The notes under the pieces: model-generated
What the model was told of the DNA's origin: nothing
Database searches by the model: none
Seen by the model: the letters and a program-made list of their open reading frames with translations, nothing else
Part shown: positions 1-7,185 of the stretch, one piece after another
Layout of the letters: every line of letters starts with the position of its first letter
Numbering within the stretch: position 1 is the first letter of the stretch
Made by a program: the position numbers and the translations under genes
DNA from: Candidatus Levyibacteriota bacterium
GTDB lineage: Bacteria; Patescibacteriota; Microgenomatia; Levybacterales; UBA12049
Length of the DNA: 25,310 nucleotides
NCBI GenBank assembly: GCA_018061205.1
Contig: JAGOUP010000002.1
Span: 1-25,310, forward strand
Direction: 5' to 3'

Positions 1-31
1 TCTCAATGGCATACATGATGATAAATTAGTT

Positions 32-241
32 ATGTCTGCATATGAAGAGAAAACAATCAGAAAAGTCGTACAGAACGCATGTATACAAGCACAGAAAAAA
101 AGAGATCAACGTTTTAATTTCTTTATAAATACAGATCTGATTGGTTATTTAGAAAAAGCTGCTCAAGAAGAAAAGGTCTCTAAATCACTTTATATTCGCA
201 AACTCCTAGAACAAGACATGAAGAAAAAAAAGTCTCCATAA
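32..241 (+). CDS. Ribbon-helix-helix (CopG/Arc-like) small protein, possibly 5'-partial
   Basis: This is a 69-residue, strongly basic protein. Residues about 28-66 follow the ribbon-helix-helix plan: a short strand (RFNFFI), a helix around DLIGYLEKAA, a turn with KVSKS, and a second helix LYIRKLLEQDM, ending in a lysine-rich tail. Such proteins are usually DNA-binding antitoxins or small repressors acting as dimers. No toxin partner follows. The reading frame is open upstream to the window edge without a stop, so the gene may begin outside the window. The ATG used here is the only start in view and has no Shine-Dalgarno sequence, although GATAAA lies 6 nt upstream of it, a spacing seen at other starts here. 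The family call is moderate and the target unknown. Confidence 0.55.
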   Translation: MSAYEEKTIRKVVQNACIQAQKKRDQRFNFFINTDLIGYLEKAAQEEKVSKSLYIRKLLEQDMKKKKSP

Positions 242-298
242 AACTATTTTAAAAAATAAAATACTCCATTCATTTTTACTTTCTATTTTCAGAATATG

Positions 299-384
299 TA
301 TTTTTTATGTATAAAATAGCCTCAAAAACGGTGACAGATTCATATCAAGATTGCCCTATTGACAATATACATATTTTTTATGTA
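299..384 (+). repeat. Two 13-bp direct repeats upstream of the TasA-like operon
   Basis: The 13-mer TATTTTTTATGTA occurs at 299-311 and again at 372-384, 73 bp apart, in the 181-bp gap before the surface-protein operon. The second copy sits inside the proposed -35/-10 spacer and is also half of an imperfect palindrome (TACAT...ATGTA). The arrangement suggests operator sites for a regulator, but AT-rich sequence can give such repeats by chance. Confidence 0.35.
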
Positions 385-388
385 CAGT
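359..388 (+). promoter_or_regulatory. Candidate promoter of the TasA/SipW operon
   Basis: A perfect -35 hexamer TTGACA (359-364) is followed after 18 bp by TACAGT (383-388), a fair -10 box. Transcription would begin near 395, leaving a leader of about 28 nt with an AGAAGAGA purine stretch before the ATG at 423. Confidence 0.45.
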
Positions 389-422
389 TAATATAGAACA
401 GCAATAGAAGAGATAATAATAT

Positions 423-1058
423 ATGCAACTTTATAACAAATATAAAAAAATAATTCTCAGCTTTTTGATTATTGCAGTCGTTGGTGGTGGAGCAATAGGA
501 GCTACCTACGCATACTTCACAGCACAAAGAACAACAAGTGCAAATACTTTTACCGCTGGTACGCTTGACTTGGATGTTTCTTCAAACGGCACAAAGCTTG
601 AACCTTTTGTTATCGACAATGTTGGAGAAAATGGTGATATAACAGGAACAAAAACATGGGTAGTTAAAAATACTGGGTCACTTCCAGGCAGATTACTGGT
701 GAGATTGAGCAATGTCGCAAACAAAGAAAATGGCTGTAATGATCCTGAAAAAGAAGCAGAAGCAACATGTGAAGATGACACAGCTGGTGAAATGGGAAAT
801 GTCATTATAGCAAAAGTAGCATTTGATGGAACCGATAAAGTATCTTCGACCCTCGCAACTAATCAAGCAAACAAAATTGGCACTGATTGGAATGCTCTTT
901 CCCCACTAGTGTTGCAACCAGGTGAATCAAAAAATGTCACCATCCATTGGGCAACCAGTGAAACTGATTATGGCAATGAAATTCAAAGTGACAGCGTACA
1001 ATTTGATGTGAACTTCAGATTAATTCAGCAAATCAGTGGTCCAACACCTACAAATTAA
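423..1058 (+). CDS. TasA/camelysin-like secreted protein with SipW-type signal peptide
   Basis: This 211-residue exported protein opens with a basic stretch (KYKK), a hydrophobic segment (residues about 10-28) and the hallmark AYFTAQ...NTFTAGTLDL (about 29-50) of the TasA/CalY (camelysin, 'M73') family, in which a SipW-type peptidase cuts just before the YFTA region. The rest is a beta-rich domain with a VVKNTGSLPGRL stretch and an LQPGES...VTIHWA stretch, typical of extracellular Ig-like sandwiches. Two cysteines (CNDPEKEAEATC) could form a disulphide. In Bacillus, TasA-type proteins form surface fibres. The next gene is a matching signal peptidase 32 bp downstream, which supports co-expression and processing. 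The family call is confident. A fibre-forming role is inferred, and protease activity is unlikely. Confidence 0.85.
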   Translation: MQLYNKYKKIILSFLIIAVVGGGAIGATYAYFTAQRTTSANTFTAGTLDLDVSSNGTKLEPFVIDNVGENGDITGTKTWVVKNTGSLPGRLLVRLSNVANKENGCNDPEKEAEATCEDDTAGEMGNVIIAKVAFDGTDKVSSTLATNQANKIGTDWNALSPLVLQPGESKNVTIHWATSETDYGNEIQSDSVQFDVNFRLIQQISGPTPTN

Positions 1059-1090
1059 ACCGTCCTCTTTTTTAAACTAGGAATATATAT

Positions 1091-1588
1091 ATGAAAGGAA
1101 TACAGAAGTCTTTTCGGTTTTTTTTTGAATTGAGTTTGTGGGTTTGTCTCATATCATTACTTCTTATTGCAATAACGACCATTAGCGCAAATAGTCATCT
1201 CTTCGGTGGATATAAATCACTCCTCGTACAGTCAGGTTCTATGGAACCTGCTATTATGACAGGTGATATTATTGTCATTCAGAAACAACCAGGATATCTA
1301 AAAAATGATGTCATCACTTTCACATCACAAGATAATAGAATTGTCACACATAGAATCATAGGGCAACAAAATGAACAACGTTTTCTGACAAAAGGAGATG
1401 CCAATAGATCAAGCGATTCCGATGTCATCTCCCAAAATGATGTCATAGGAAAAGTCGTCTTTATTATTCCAAAACTCGGCTATTTCGTCGGATTTAGTAA
1501 ATCCCCTATTGGCTTTTCACTTCTTATTATTTTTCCAGCAGCAGCACTCATTATAGACCAATTACTTAAAATGATTAATGCTAAATAG
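1091..1588 (+). CDS. sipW: SipW-like (S26B, archaeal/ER-type) signal peptidase I
   Basis: This 165-residue membrane protease has an N-terminal membrane helix (about 13-33), the catalytic serine in SGSMEP (Ser50), box D in THRI with His87 where the bacterial S26A enzymes carry lysine, a KGDAN motif (101-105) with conserved Asp, and a C-terminal hydrophobic anchor (about 140-160). The Ser-His arrangement places it with SipW and Sec11-type signal peptidases rather than LepB. It follows the TasA-like gene and overlaps the next gene by 11 bp, so its likely substrates are the two camelysin-like products of this operon. Function and membrane location are confident, while substrate specificity is inferred from position. 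Confidence 0.9.
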   Translation: MKGIQKSFRFFFELSLWVCLISLLLIAITTISANSHLFGGYKSLLVQSGSMEPAIMTGDIIVIQKQPGYLKNDVITFTSQDNRIVTHRIIGQQNEQRFLTKGDANRSSDSDVISQNDVIGKVVFIIPKLGYFVGFSKSPIGFSLLIIFPAAALIIDQLLKMINAK

Positions 1589-2153
1589 TCGATTACGATT
1601 AGTATTTATTGCAATAATGATATTGGAATATTTTTTAATGCATACCCAATACACCACAGCCGATATTTTTGATGAGGAAGTAGTCCAACATAATCAAGTA
1701 ATCGCTACAACACTAGCATTTTCGCAAAAAAATACGGCAAATAACAATACTACGTCTTCTCTTTTCCACACCAATGGCTTGCAGTCTGATGGATTTGATT
1801 TGGCAGCAATACGAGTTAAAAAATCAGGTAAAATGAATTTCACCTATCGTGTAAAAATAGATGAAATTGTACCGAGTACACTCTGTAAAAATTTGGTACT
1901 ACAAGTTATGTATAAAAAAGAATTTATTTATGAAGGTGCACTCATAAATTTTGTAAAAGATGAAACAATGACACAAGAAAAACCACAAGATTGGATTTAT
2001 TTTCTCTCTCTTCCTAGTAATGCAGCAATGCTCAAACAACAATCTTGTGATTTCAATATACATTTTAAAACATGGCGTGGAAACCCAGAATCTAAAAAAG
2101 GATTTTATGATGAAAATGTTATTAGTAATACAATAACGACTGGTAATTGGTAA
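1578..2153 (+). CDS. Second secreted camelysin-like surface protein
   Basis: This 191-residue protein has an N-terminal hydrophobic segment (about 7-22) and then TTADIFDEEVVQHN...TLAF, a degenerate version of the SipW-type cleavage region and first strand of TasA-like proteins. The body is beta-rich. Two spaced cysteines, in STLCKNL (about 102) and QQSCDFN (about 154), are probably disulphide-bonded, and an aromatic-rich WIYFLSLP...FKTWRG stretch lies near the second. Its start overlaps the upstream peptidase by 11 bp and its stop lies 2 nt before the next peptidase's ATG, so the four genes form one unit. It may be a minor or anchoring subunit next to the main TasA-like protein; this is inference from synteny. 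Confidence 0.65.
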   Translation: MLNSRLRLVFIAIMILEYFLMHTQYTTADIFDEEVVQHNQVIATTLAFSQKNTANNNTTSSLFHTNGLQSDGFDLAAIRVKKSGKMNFTYRVKIDEIVPSTLCKNLVLQVMYKKEFIYEGALINFVKDETMTQEKPQDWIYFLSLPSNAAMLKQQSCDFNIHFKTWRGNPESKKGFYDENVISNTITTGNW

Positions 2154-2155
2154 CT

Positions 2156-2653
2156 ATGCAAATTTTTCCCAAACATATACATTTGAGATACTATTATATA
2201 GGAGTGGGGATTTATGTTCTTTTTACTCTTATTATTATCATGCTTTCTTCAGGTGGGCTAGGAATAAAAATGTTCAGTAATAAAACAAATTCAATGAGTC
2301 CCACAATCACTACAGGAAGTTTGATTTTTGTCAGACCTAGTACACAATATACAGTTGGCGATATAATTACATTCTATAGCGGCATAGAAAGAAAAAATGA
2401 GATACGGACCCATAGGGTCTATCAAATCGGAGGCAATGTGTATATTACAAAAGGAGATAATAATATTACTTATGATTCTGAAGTGGTGACACCACAAGGA
2501 GTTATTGGAAAAGTAATCTATATCGTTCCATTTTTAGGATACGTTTTTCAATTTATTAAAAGTACCGTTGGCGTAATATTTGTTATCCTCCTTCCAGCAA
2601 TAGCTATCATAACTATTGAGATTTTACGAATTATAAAAGCTACTAGTCGATGA
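2156..2653 (+). CDS. Second SipW-like signal peptidase I
   Basis: This is a paralogue of the signal peptidase at 1091, with the same architecture: an N-terminal membrane helix, catalytic serine in NSMSP (Ser46 counted from this ATG), THRV with His86 in place of lysine, a KGDNN motif, a conserved GVIGKV strand and a C-terminal hydrophobic anchor. I start it at the ATG at 2156, 2 nt after the previous stop; a TTG three codons earlier would overlap that gene and is less likely. Two peptidases alternating with two camelysin-like proteins suggest one dedicated enzyme per substrate. Its 3' end overlaps the convergent helicase gene by 11 bp. Confidence 0.85.
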   Translation: MQIFPKHIHLRYYYIGVGIYVLFTLIIIMLSSGGLGIKMFSNKTNSMSPTITTGSLIFVRPSTQYTVGDIITFYSGIERKNEIRTHRVYQIGGNVYITKGDNNITYDSEVVTPQGVIGKVIYIVPFLGYVFQFIKSTVGVIFVILLPAIAIITIEILRIIKATSR

Positions 2654-3806
2654 AACTGAGGGCGATTCCTTTTTTCCCGTTTCTGCCTGTTCTTCCAATA
2701 CGATGCACATAATCTTCATACGTTTCAGGCAAATCAAAGTTGATAACGTGCGTCACATCATCAATATCAATACCTCGTGCCACGATATCAGTGGCTAATA
2801 AAATCTTCACTTTATTATTTTTAAAGTCATCCAGCGCACGCTGTCGTTGATTTTGATTTTTATTTCCATGAAGTGCAACTGCTCCAAAACCCCTTTGTAT
2901 AAGCTGCTTTGATAATTTTTCAATCCCCCATTTTGTCTTTCCAAAAATAATAACCTTTTCCATACCACCAGTTTGTAATAAATTGCATAATACATCAAAT
3001 TTTGGGCGACCTTGTGTTTTGATAATATCCTGATCAACCAATGTTGCCGTTTCTTGTGACTTTACAGAAATCATCGCTGGATTGTGTGCAAACGTATCAA
3101 TAATTTGTTTTATTTGTGGAGAAAGTGTCGCTGAAAAAAATAAAGACTGACGACGAGTTAATAAATGAGATACAAGGAATTTTACGTCATTGATAAATCC
3201 CATATCAAGCATACGATCAACTTCGTCCAAAACGATATTTCCAAACGTAGCCAGAGATAATTTTCCCTGATTTTTTAAATCTTTGAGTCTTCCCGGAGTT
3301 CCAATAACAATCTGAGGATTACGTCTCAACCCTTGAATTTGCTGATGCATCCCGACGCCGCCAATACACAGTACTGAAAAAATACCTGTTCCTTTTGCAA
3401 ATGATTTTGCTTCATCTTGAATTTGTACTGCTAATTCCCTGGTTGGAGCAACAATAAGGACACGCTGTTGTGGATGTTCAATAATTTTGTGAAGCAATGG
3501 CAGTAAAAATGCTGCTGTTTTTCCTGTTCCGGTATTGGCAATACCAACGACATCTTTTCCCTCTAAAAGCATGGTTATGACTTGATCTTGGATAGGAGTC
3601 GGCGTCACATATCCTTTTTCCTCAATATTTCTTTGGAGTATCTCACTCAGTGGAAAGTCTCTAAATTGGTGTGTAGGAATATATACTTGAGCTTCTATTT
3701 GCTCATCTGCTTTCCGCACCAAAAGAGCCGGGTTAAATGATTTAACAGGACGCTTTCGAAAATTATTTCGAGGTCTAAATGATTGTGACTGTGATTGTCT
3801 ATACAT
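2643..3806 (-). CDS. DEAD-box (RhlE-like) ATP-dependent RNA helicase
   Basis: This 387-residue cytoplasmic RNA helicase unwinds short RNA duplexes using ATP, typically in ribosome assembly or mRNA decay. Motifs in order are: Q motif GYVTPTPIQ, Walker A ANTGTGKT (90-97), PTRELAVQI, GTPGR, motif II as DEVD (194-197) instead of DEAD, SAT (225-227), IIFGKT, ATDIVARGIDI and HRIGRTGR (368-375). The N-terminus is a basic, Gln/Arg-rich tail that probably contacts RNA. The protein stops about a dozen residues after motif VI, so the C-terminal extension of RhlE/DeaD is missing. I chose the ATG at 3806 because a TACAAT box lies 7 nt upstream; a TTG 21 bp earlier is possible but would lie upstream of that promoter box. 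Confidence 0.9.
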   Translation of the reverse strand: MYRQSQSQSFRPRNNFRKRPVKSFNPALLVRKADEQIEAQVYIPTHQFRDFPLSEILQRNIEEKGYVTPTPIQDQVITMLLEGKDVVGIANTGTGKTAAFLLPLLHKIIEHPQQRVLIVAPTRELAVQIQDEAKSFAKGTGIFSVLCIGGVGMHQQIQGLRRNPQIVIGTPGRLKDLKNQGKLSLATFGNIVLDEVDRMLDMGFINDVKFLVSHLLTRRQSLFFSATLSPQIKQIIDTFAHNPAMISVKSQETATLVDQDIIKTQGRPKFDVLCNLLQTGGMEKVIIFGKTKWGIEKLSKQLIQRGFGAVALHGNKNQNQRQRALDDFKNNKVKILLATDIVARGIDIDDVTHVINFDLPETYEDYVHRIGRTGRNGKKGIALSFID

Positions 3807-3813
3807 ATACTTT

Positions 3814-3819
3814 ATTGTA
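3814..3819 (-). promoter_or_regulatory. -10 box of the helicase gene
   Basis: On the minus strand TACAAT is followed by 7 nt and then the ATG at 3806, so the transcript should begin at or within a base or two of the start codon. No good -35 was found. Confidence 0.45.
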
Positions 3820-3922
3820 TCTATCAAGAAATAGAACTGCCTAAGTAAAACTGATGTGTGAATATGGAGACAAGATACAATAAAATGAAACTGAGGTACC
3901 TTTATCTTTAGCTATTCAAACT

Positions 3923-3958
3923 AGGTAAAATTAAGCAGATATACTTCTTTATATCTGC
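3923..3958 (-). terminator. Probable terminator of the mevalonate operon
   Basis: A perfect 9-bp inverted repeat, GCAGATATA / TATATCTGC (3935-3943 and 3950-3958), has a 6-nt loop. Read on the minus strand it lies about 50 nt past the stop of the last operon gene and is followed by TTAATTTTACC, a weak U-tract. The rest of the 3807-4008 gap holds the helicase promoter and nothing else recognised. Confidence 0.5.
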
Positions 3959-4008
3959 AATAAATGAAGTATAGCACATATGTCTCACTCCTGTCAATGA
4001 CTATAGGA

Positions 4009-5214
4009 TTATTTCCCGAATCTTCTTTGACGAGTAGCATAATCTTCTAATGCTTTTTCAAATTCACTCTCATCAAAATCAGGCCAAAGCGTATCAGTAA
4101 AATATAATTCGCTATACGTACTTTGCCAAGGAAGAAATCCACTCAATCTTATCTCTCCACCTGTTCGCACTAGTAAGTCAGGATCAACTTGTCCATTTGT
4201 ATACAAATACGTAGAAAATTCATCTTCAGTTATTTCTTTTTTCTTGGCTTTCAATGCTTTTTGTACTGCTTGGAGTATTTCGGCATGGCCACCATAATTG
4301 AGAGCAATATTCATCGTTATTTGTGTATTATTTTTGGTTTCCTCAATCACTTTTTTTGCTTTTTCTTGGAGATCACTTGGAAATGGTTCTAAATCACCTA
4401 AAATTTGTAATCGAATTCCTTTTTTCATCAAACGTTTTAAAAATCCACTAGCAAAAAACCTTCGAAACAGAGTCATCAAATAAGATACTTCTTCCTTACT
4501 TCGCTTCCAATTCTCCGTTGAAAACGCCCAAAAGGTCATAATCGGAATATTTTTTTGTATTCCCAAATCAACGATTGATTCAATCTGTTCGTACCCTCTT
4601 TTATGTCCGTAATATTGATGATGATTATTTTTTTTTGCCCATCTTCTATTGCCATCCATAATAAAGCCAATATGATACGGAATATTTTTTCTGTCTTTCT
4701 CCAATTCTTTTGCTGTTAAAATCGCCCATGGTGTGTATAATGCCGAATTTATCAGACAGTCTTCTATAAACTGTTCTTTTTTCATCCATTTATATTCATA
4801 GAGAATTGACGTATTGGGCATAATATCCCCAGTATAGTGCGCAGTAAAAACAGCACAATATTCATTCTCACACATGTTGTTTTTGTACTCAGCAAAATAA
4901 TTAAATCCTCCTACTTTTTTCAACGATATATTTCCTACTCCTACTTCCTCTTTCATGCTCCGACGTGCAGCCTCCTCATATGATTCATCATGTGTTGGAA
5001 GATGTAAGACATGACTAATAGCACTCACATCCCAAAATTTATCCCACCGTTTGTGCTTTCTCAGTTGCAACAAAATTTCACCCTTATCATTAAATAGACA
5101 CACAACAAATGCTCGGTGATGTATTCCTTTGCCACGATGACATAATTCTTTTTCTTTATATTCTCCGGTAAATCTGTCATTTTCATCGACCAATAGTAAA
5201 AATTGTTTTTTCAT
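4009..5214 (-). CDS. uppS: Fusion: Nudix IDI-1-like domain + undecaprenyl-diphosphate synthase
   Basis: This 401-residue protein joins two domains. Residues about 1-170 match type I isopentenyl-diphosphate isomerase: HRGKGIHHRAF (26-36) and SH (68) supply the metal-binding histidines, ENEYC (116-120) keeps both glutamates, and a Nudix-like helix spans about 77-93. The catalytic cysteine position (Cys67 of E. coli IDI, in NSVCGH) reads VSAISH, so it is Ile66 here. Residues about 177-401 form a complete cis-prenyltransferase: MDGNRRWA (Asp187), WAFSTENWKR, LNYGG, DLLVRTGGEIRLSG and SELYFTDTLWPDF, ending in a basic RQRRFGK. UppS extends farnesyl-PP with IPP to C55-PP, the wall-glycan carrier. 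The gene ends the operon, 1 nt after mvaD. UppS activity is near certain; whether the front half still isomerises IPP, or acts as another Nudix enzyme, is open. Confidence 0.9.
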   Translation of the reverse strand: MKKQFLLLVDENDRFTGEYKEKELCHRGKGIHHRAFVVCLFNDKGEILLQLRKHKRWDKFWDVSAISHVLHLPTHDESYEEAARRSMKEEVGVGNISLKKVGGFNYFAEYKNNMCENEYCAVFTAHYTGDIMPNTSILYEYKWMKKEQFIEDCLINSALYTPWAILTAKELEKDRKNIPYHIGFIMDGNRRWAKKNNHHQYYGHKRGYEQIESIVDLGIQKNIPIMTFWAFSTENWKRSKEEVSYLMTLFRRFFASGFLKRLMKKGIRLQILGDLEPFPSDLQEKAKKVIEETKNNTQITMNIALNYGGHAEILQAVQKALKAKKKEITEDEFSTYLYTNGQVDPDLLVRTGGEIRLSGFLPWQSTYSELYFTDTLWPDFDESEFEKALEDYATRQRRFGK

Positions 5215-5215
5215 A

Positions 5216-6196
5216 TCAAAATAAGTGATCAGTACTTTCTCTCGCCCCTCGTGATGCAGTATTATATATTGTTTCTTTTACAAACGGTAATGCGTGTAGT
5301 AATTCCTGCAATTTTTTTGCATTCTTTTTTTCACAAATTAGATGTACATCTTGGCCAGTATTCAATGTGAAATACACTTCCAATCCTTCGTTTCTCCATT
5401 TTTTCACTAAATGAAGTAATCGCAAACTTTCTGGAAGTAAATAAAGAAGTGATGGATGCGACGTCATATAAATAGCATGAAGCTCCAGGCTTTCTGCTTC
5501 TATCAATTCACCAAATCTCGTAAAATCTTTTTGCTGCATATATTGCTTTATCTGTACTATCTTTTGTTTATTTTGTTTTAATCTGGTATCAAAAAATGCA
5601 CTCGTTGTTGCTAGCTTGTGTCCTTCTGTTGAACTAATTTCTTTTTTATCAGTACTCACAATGGCCACAATATCGACAATATCCCAATACTCTGGAGGAT
5701 AGAGAGACACAGCATATGATGTCTCACTGGTGTCACCATCCAACCATTCCACAAATCCATCAGGAATTGATCGACATGCAGATCCAGACCCTTGTCTTGC
5801 TAAAACTGATAACTCTTTTTCTGAAAGATGTAGCCCGGCAGCTTTTGCCCCTGCTAGAGTTAATGCAGCAAAACCTGACGCACTGGAAGACAGTCCTGTT
5901 CCTGTTGGAAAATTGTTTTGTGTTATAACCTTCACATTTGTTTTGATGTTTGCTAACTTTCTGATTCTCTCTATATGTTTTAGTGCACGATTCTCTACAA
6001 CTGATTGCACTTCCCCATTGAACATCACAGAATCTTTTTCAAAAGACTCATCAAACGCTACTGTTGTTGTTGTTAAAAGATTACTCAAATTCATGGAAAT
6101 ACTAGGATTTTGCGGAAGCTTAAGCTGTTCATCCTTTACCCCCCAATACTTGATAAACGCAATATTTGATGGCGCAATAGCTGTTGCTTTTTTCAT
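5216..6196 (-). CDS. mvaD: Diphosphomevalonate decarboxylase
   Basis: This 326-residue GHMP-fold enzyme converts mevalonate 5-diphosphate to IPP with ATP and release of CO2. Family marks are PSNIAFIKYWG (9-19), the P-loop-like PTGTGLSSSASGFAAL (97-112), GSGSACRSIPDGFVEW (136-151) and KKEISSTEGH (184-193). The motif FT(M/L)DAGPNV that carries the catalytic aspartate in characterised enzymes reads FTLNTGQDV (276-284), with Asn279 at that site; I checked the codon (AAT). The gene overlaps the upstream kinase by 4 bp (ATGA) and ends 1 nt before the IDI-UppS fusion. Family and pathway step are secure from motifs and synteny. The Asn may lower or alter activity, or mark a phosphomevalonate-type variant. 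Confidence 0.93.
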   Translation of the reverse strand: MKKATAIAPSNIAFIKYWGVKDEQLKLPQNPSISMNLSNLLTTTTVAFDESFEKDSVMFNGEVQSVVENRALKHIERIRKLANIKTNVKVITQNNFPTGTGLSSSASGFAALTLAGAKAAGLHLSEKELSVLARQGSGSACRSIPDGFVEWLDGDTSETSYAVSLYPPEYWDIVDIVAIVSTDKKEISSTEGHKLATTSAFFDTRLKQNKQKIVQIKQYMQQKDFTRFGELIEAESLELHAIYMTSHPSLLYLLPESLRLLHLVKKWRNEGLEVYFTLNTGQDVHLICEKKNAKKLQELLHALPFVKETIYNTASRGARESTDHLF

Positions 6197-7185
6197 AGCT
6201 CTCTTCTCACTCCCTCTGCATGTGTTTGTATCTGTATAATTTGTCCTCCATTTTGTTCAATTCCCTGCTTTACCTTCTCCTCGTGTTTTTTATCGGCTAT
6301 AGCAATCATACAATCCCCTCCTCCTGCTCCGGAAAGTTTTGCACCATATGCGCCAATATTTCTGGCAGCATATATCATGTTGGATAGTCTATCTGTACTA
6401 ACTCCAAGGCTCTCTAAATATCCTTGATTAAAATTCATCAACTCGCCAACAGTTTGCAAATCATTTTTTATAAGAGCTTTCTTGGCAAGAATAACTATTT
6501 TTTCAATATCAGTATATATCCCAGTAATAATCTCTGGGTATTTTTTTGCTTTTTCTTTTACTCCATTGAGCAATGTTACTGTGTCTGCTTTACTCCCTGA
6601 ATATCCAACAACAAGCGGCAATGGCTTTATATTTAATGATTCAATCATTTTTCCACCAGAAACAAAATACAGTGTGCCACCATAAACTGCTGCTGCAATA
6701 TCCACACCGGATCCTATTTTTTGAATATCTAAAACAGTTTTGTACGCAATGTCAAAAATGTCTTTTTTAGATAATTTTATTTCAAATAATTCAGTTAATG
6801 CTTTTATTATACAAACAGTCACAGCTGAAGAGGAACCAAATCCATATGTAGAAGAAAATTCAGAAGTTGTTGAAATTTTCAAGCCTAACATATGAGATCC
6901 TGAAATAAATTCAGGATGACACAAGAAAAAATTCTTTATTGCAATTTCTACAAATTGTGCAGCTTTTGGAATCTGTCCTTTTCCTAATGCATCAATTCTT
7001 TTTTTGTAATTTTTAATTCCTACATCTTTGGCATCAAACAATAATTCATTCGTTGTTGTTTGTTCAGCCATTACAAACATCCGTTGATTCACGGCAGTCA
7101 CAATACATGGTTTTCCATAGACGACAGCATGTTCTCCAAAAAGCATGAGTTTACCGGGAGCAGACACGGTGATGATTTTCTTCAT
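6193..7185 (-). CDS. Phosphomevalonate kinase (GHMP family), with in-frame repeat insert
   Basis: This 330-residue GHMP kinase most likely phosphorylates mevalonate 5-phosphate. It has APGKLMLFGEHAVVYG (9-24), the ATP loop GFGSSSAV (115-122), KIGSGVDIAAAVYGG (156-170, Asp162), which resembles phosphomevalonate kinases more than mevalonate kinases, and KLSGAGGGD (283-291). It overlaps both neighbours by 4 bp between the mevalonate kinase and mvaD, the position expected for the second kinase. Residues 89-98 (CHPEFISGSH) are encoded by a palindromic DNA repeat just before the substrate/ATP loop strand and look like an in-frame insertion. The reading frame is intact, so the enzyme is presumably tolerant. 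A second mevalonate kinase is the main alternative. Confidence 0.8.
   Translation of the reverse strand: MKKIITVSAPGKLMLFGEHAVVYGKPCIVTAVNQRMFVMAEQTTTNELLFDAKDVGIKNYKKRIDALGKGQIPKAAQFVEIAIKNFFLCHPEFISGSHMLGLKISTTSEFSSTYGFGSSSAVTVCIIKALTELFEIKLSKKDIFDIAYKTVLDIQKIGSGVDIAAAVYGGTLYFVSGGKMIESLNIKPLPLVVGYSGSKADTVTLLNGVKEKAKKYPEIITGIYTDIEKIVILAKKALIKNDLQTVGELMNFNQGYLESLGVSTDRLSNMIYAARNIGAYGAKLSGAGGGDCMIAIADKKHEEKVKQGIEQNGGQIIQIQTHAEGVRREL
6894..6922. repeat. Palindromic repeat inserted in a coding sequence
   Basis: The core ATCCTGAA-ATAAA-TTCAGGAT (6897-6917) is a perfect 8-bp stem with a 5-nt loop, flanked by GAG and GAC. On the coding (minus) strand it is translated CHPEFISGSH inside the phosphomevalonate kinase. 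From memory, this peptide recurs in unrelated annotated proteins of several bacterial groups, as expected for a dispersed palindromic element. No second copy was found in this window. Confidence 0.7.

Noticed and set aside
506..805. Minus-strand frame of 99 codons opposite the TasA-like gene
   Set aside because: Antisense shadow; composition only reflects the Thr/Gly-rich sense strand.
3194..3256. DEVD in place of DEAD as a sign of a non-functional helicase
   Set aside because: Asp-Glu and the last Asp, which do the chemistry, are kept and all other motifs are intact; likely a lineage variant.
5730..6239. Plus-strand open frame of 169 codons opposite mvaD
   Set aside because: Lies antisense to a well-conserved decarboxylase whose codon pattern explains it; no family motif and no ribosome-binding site.
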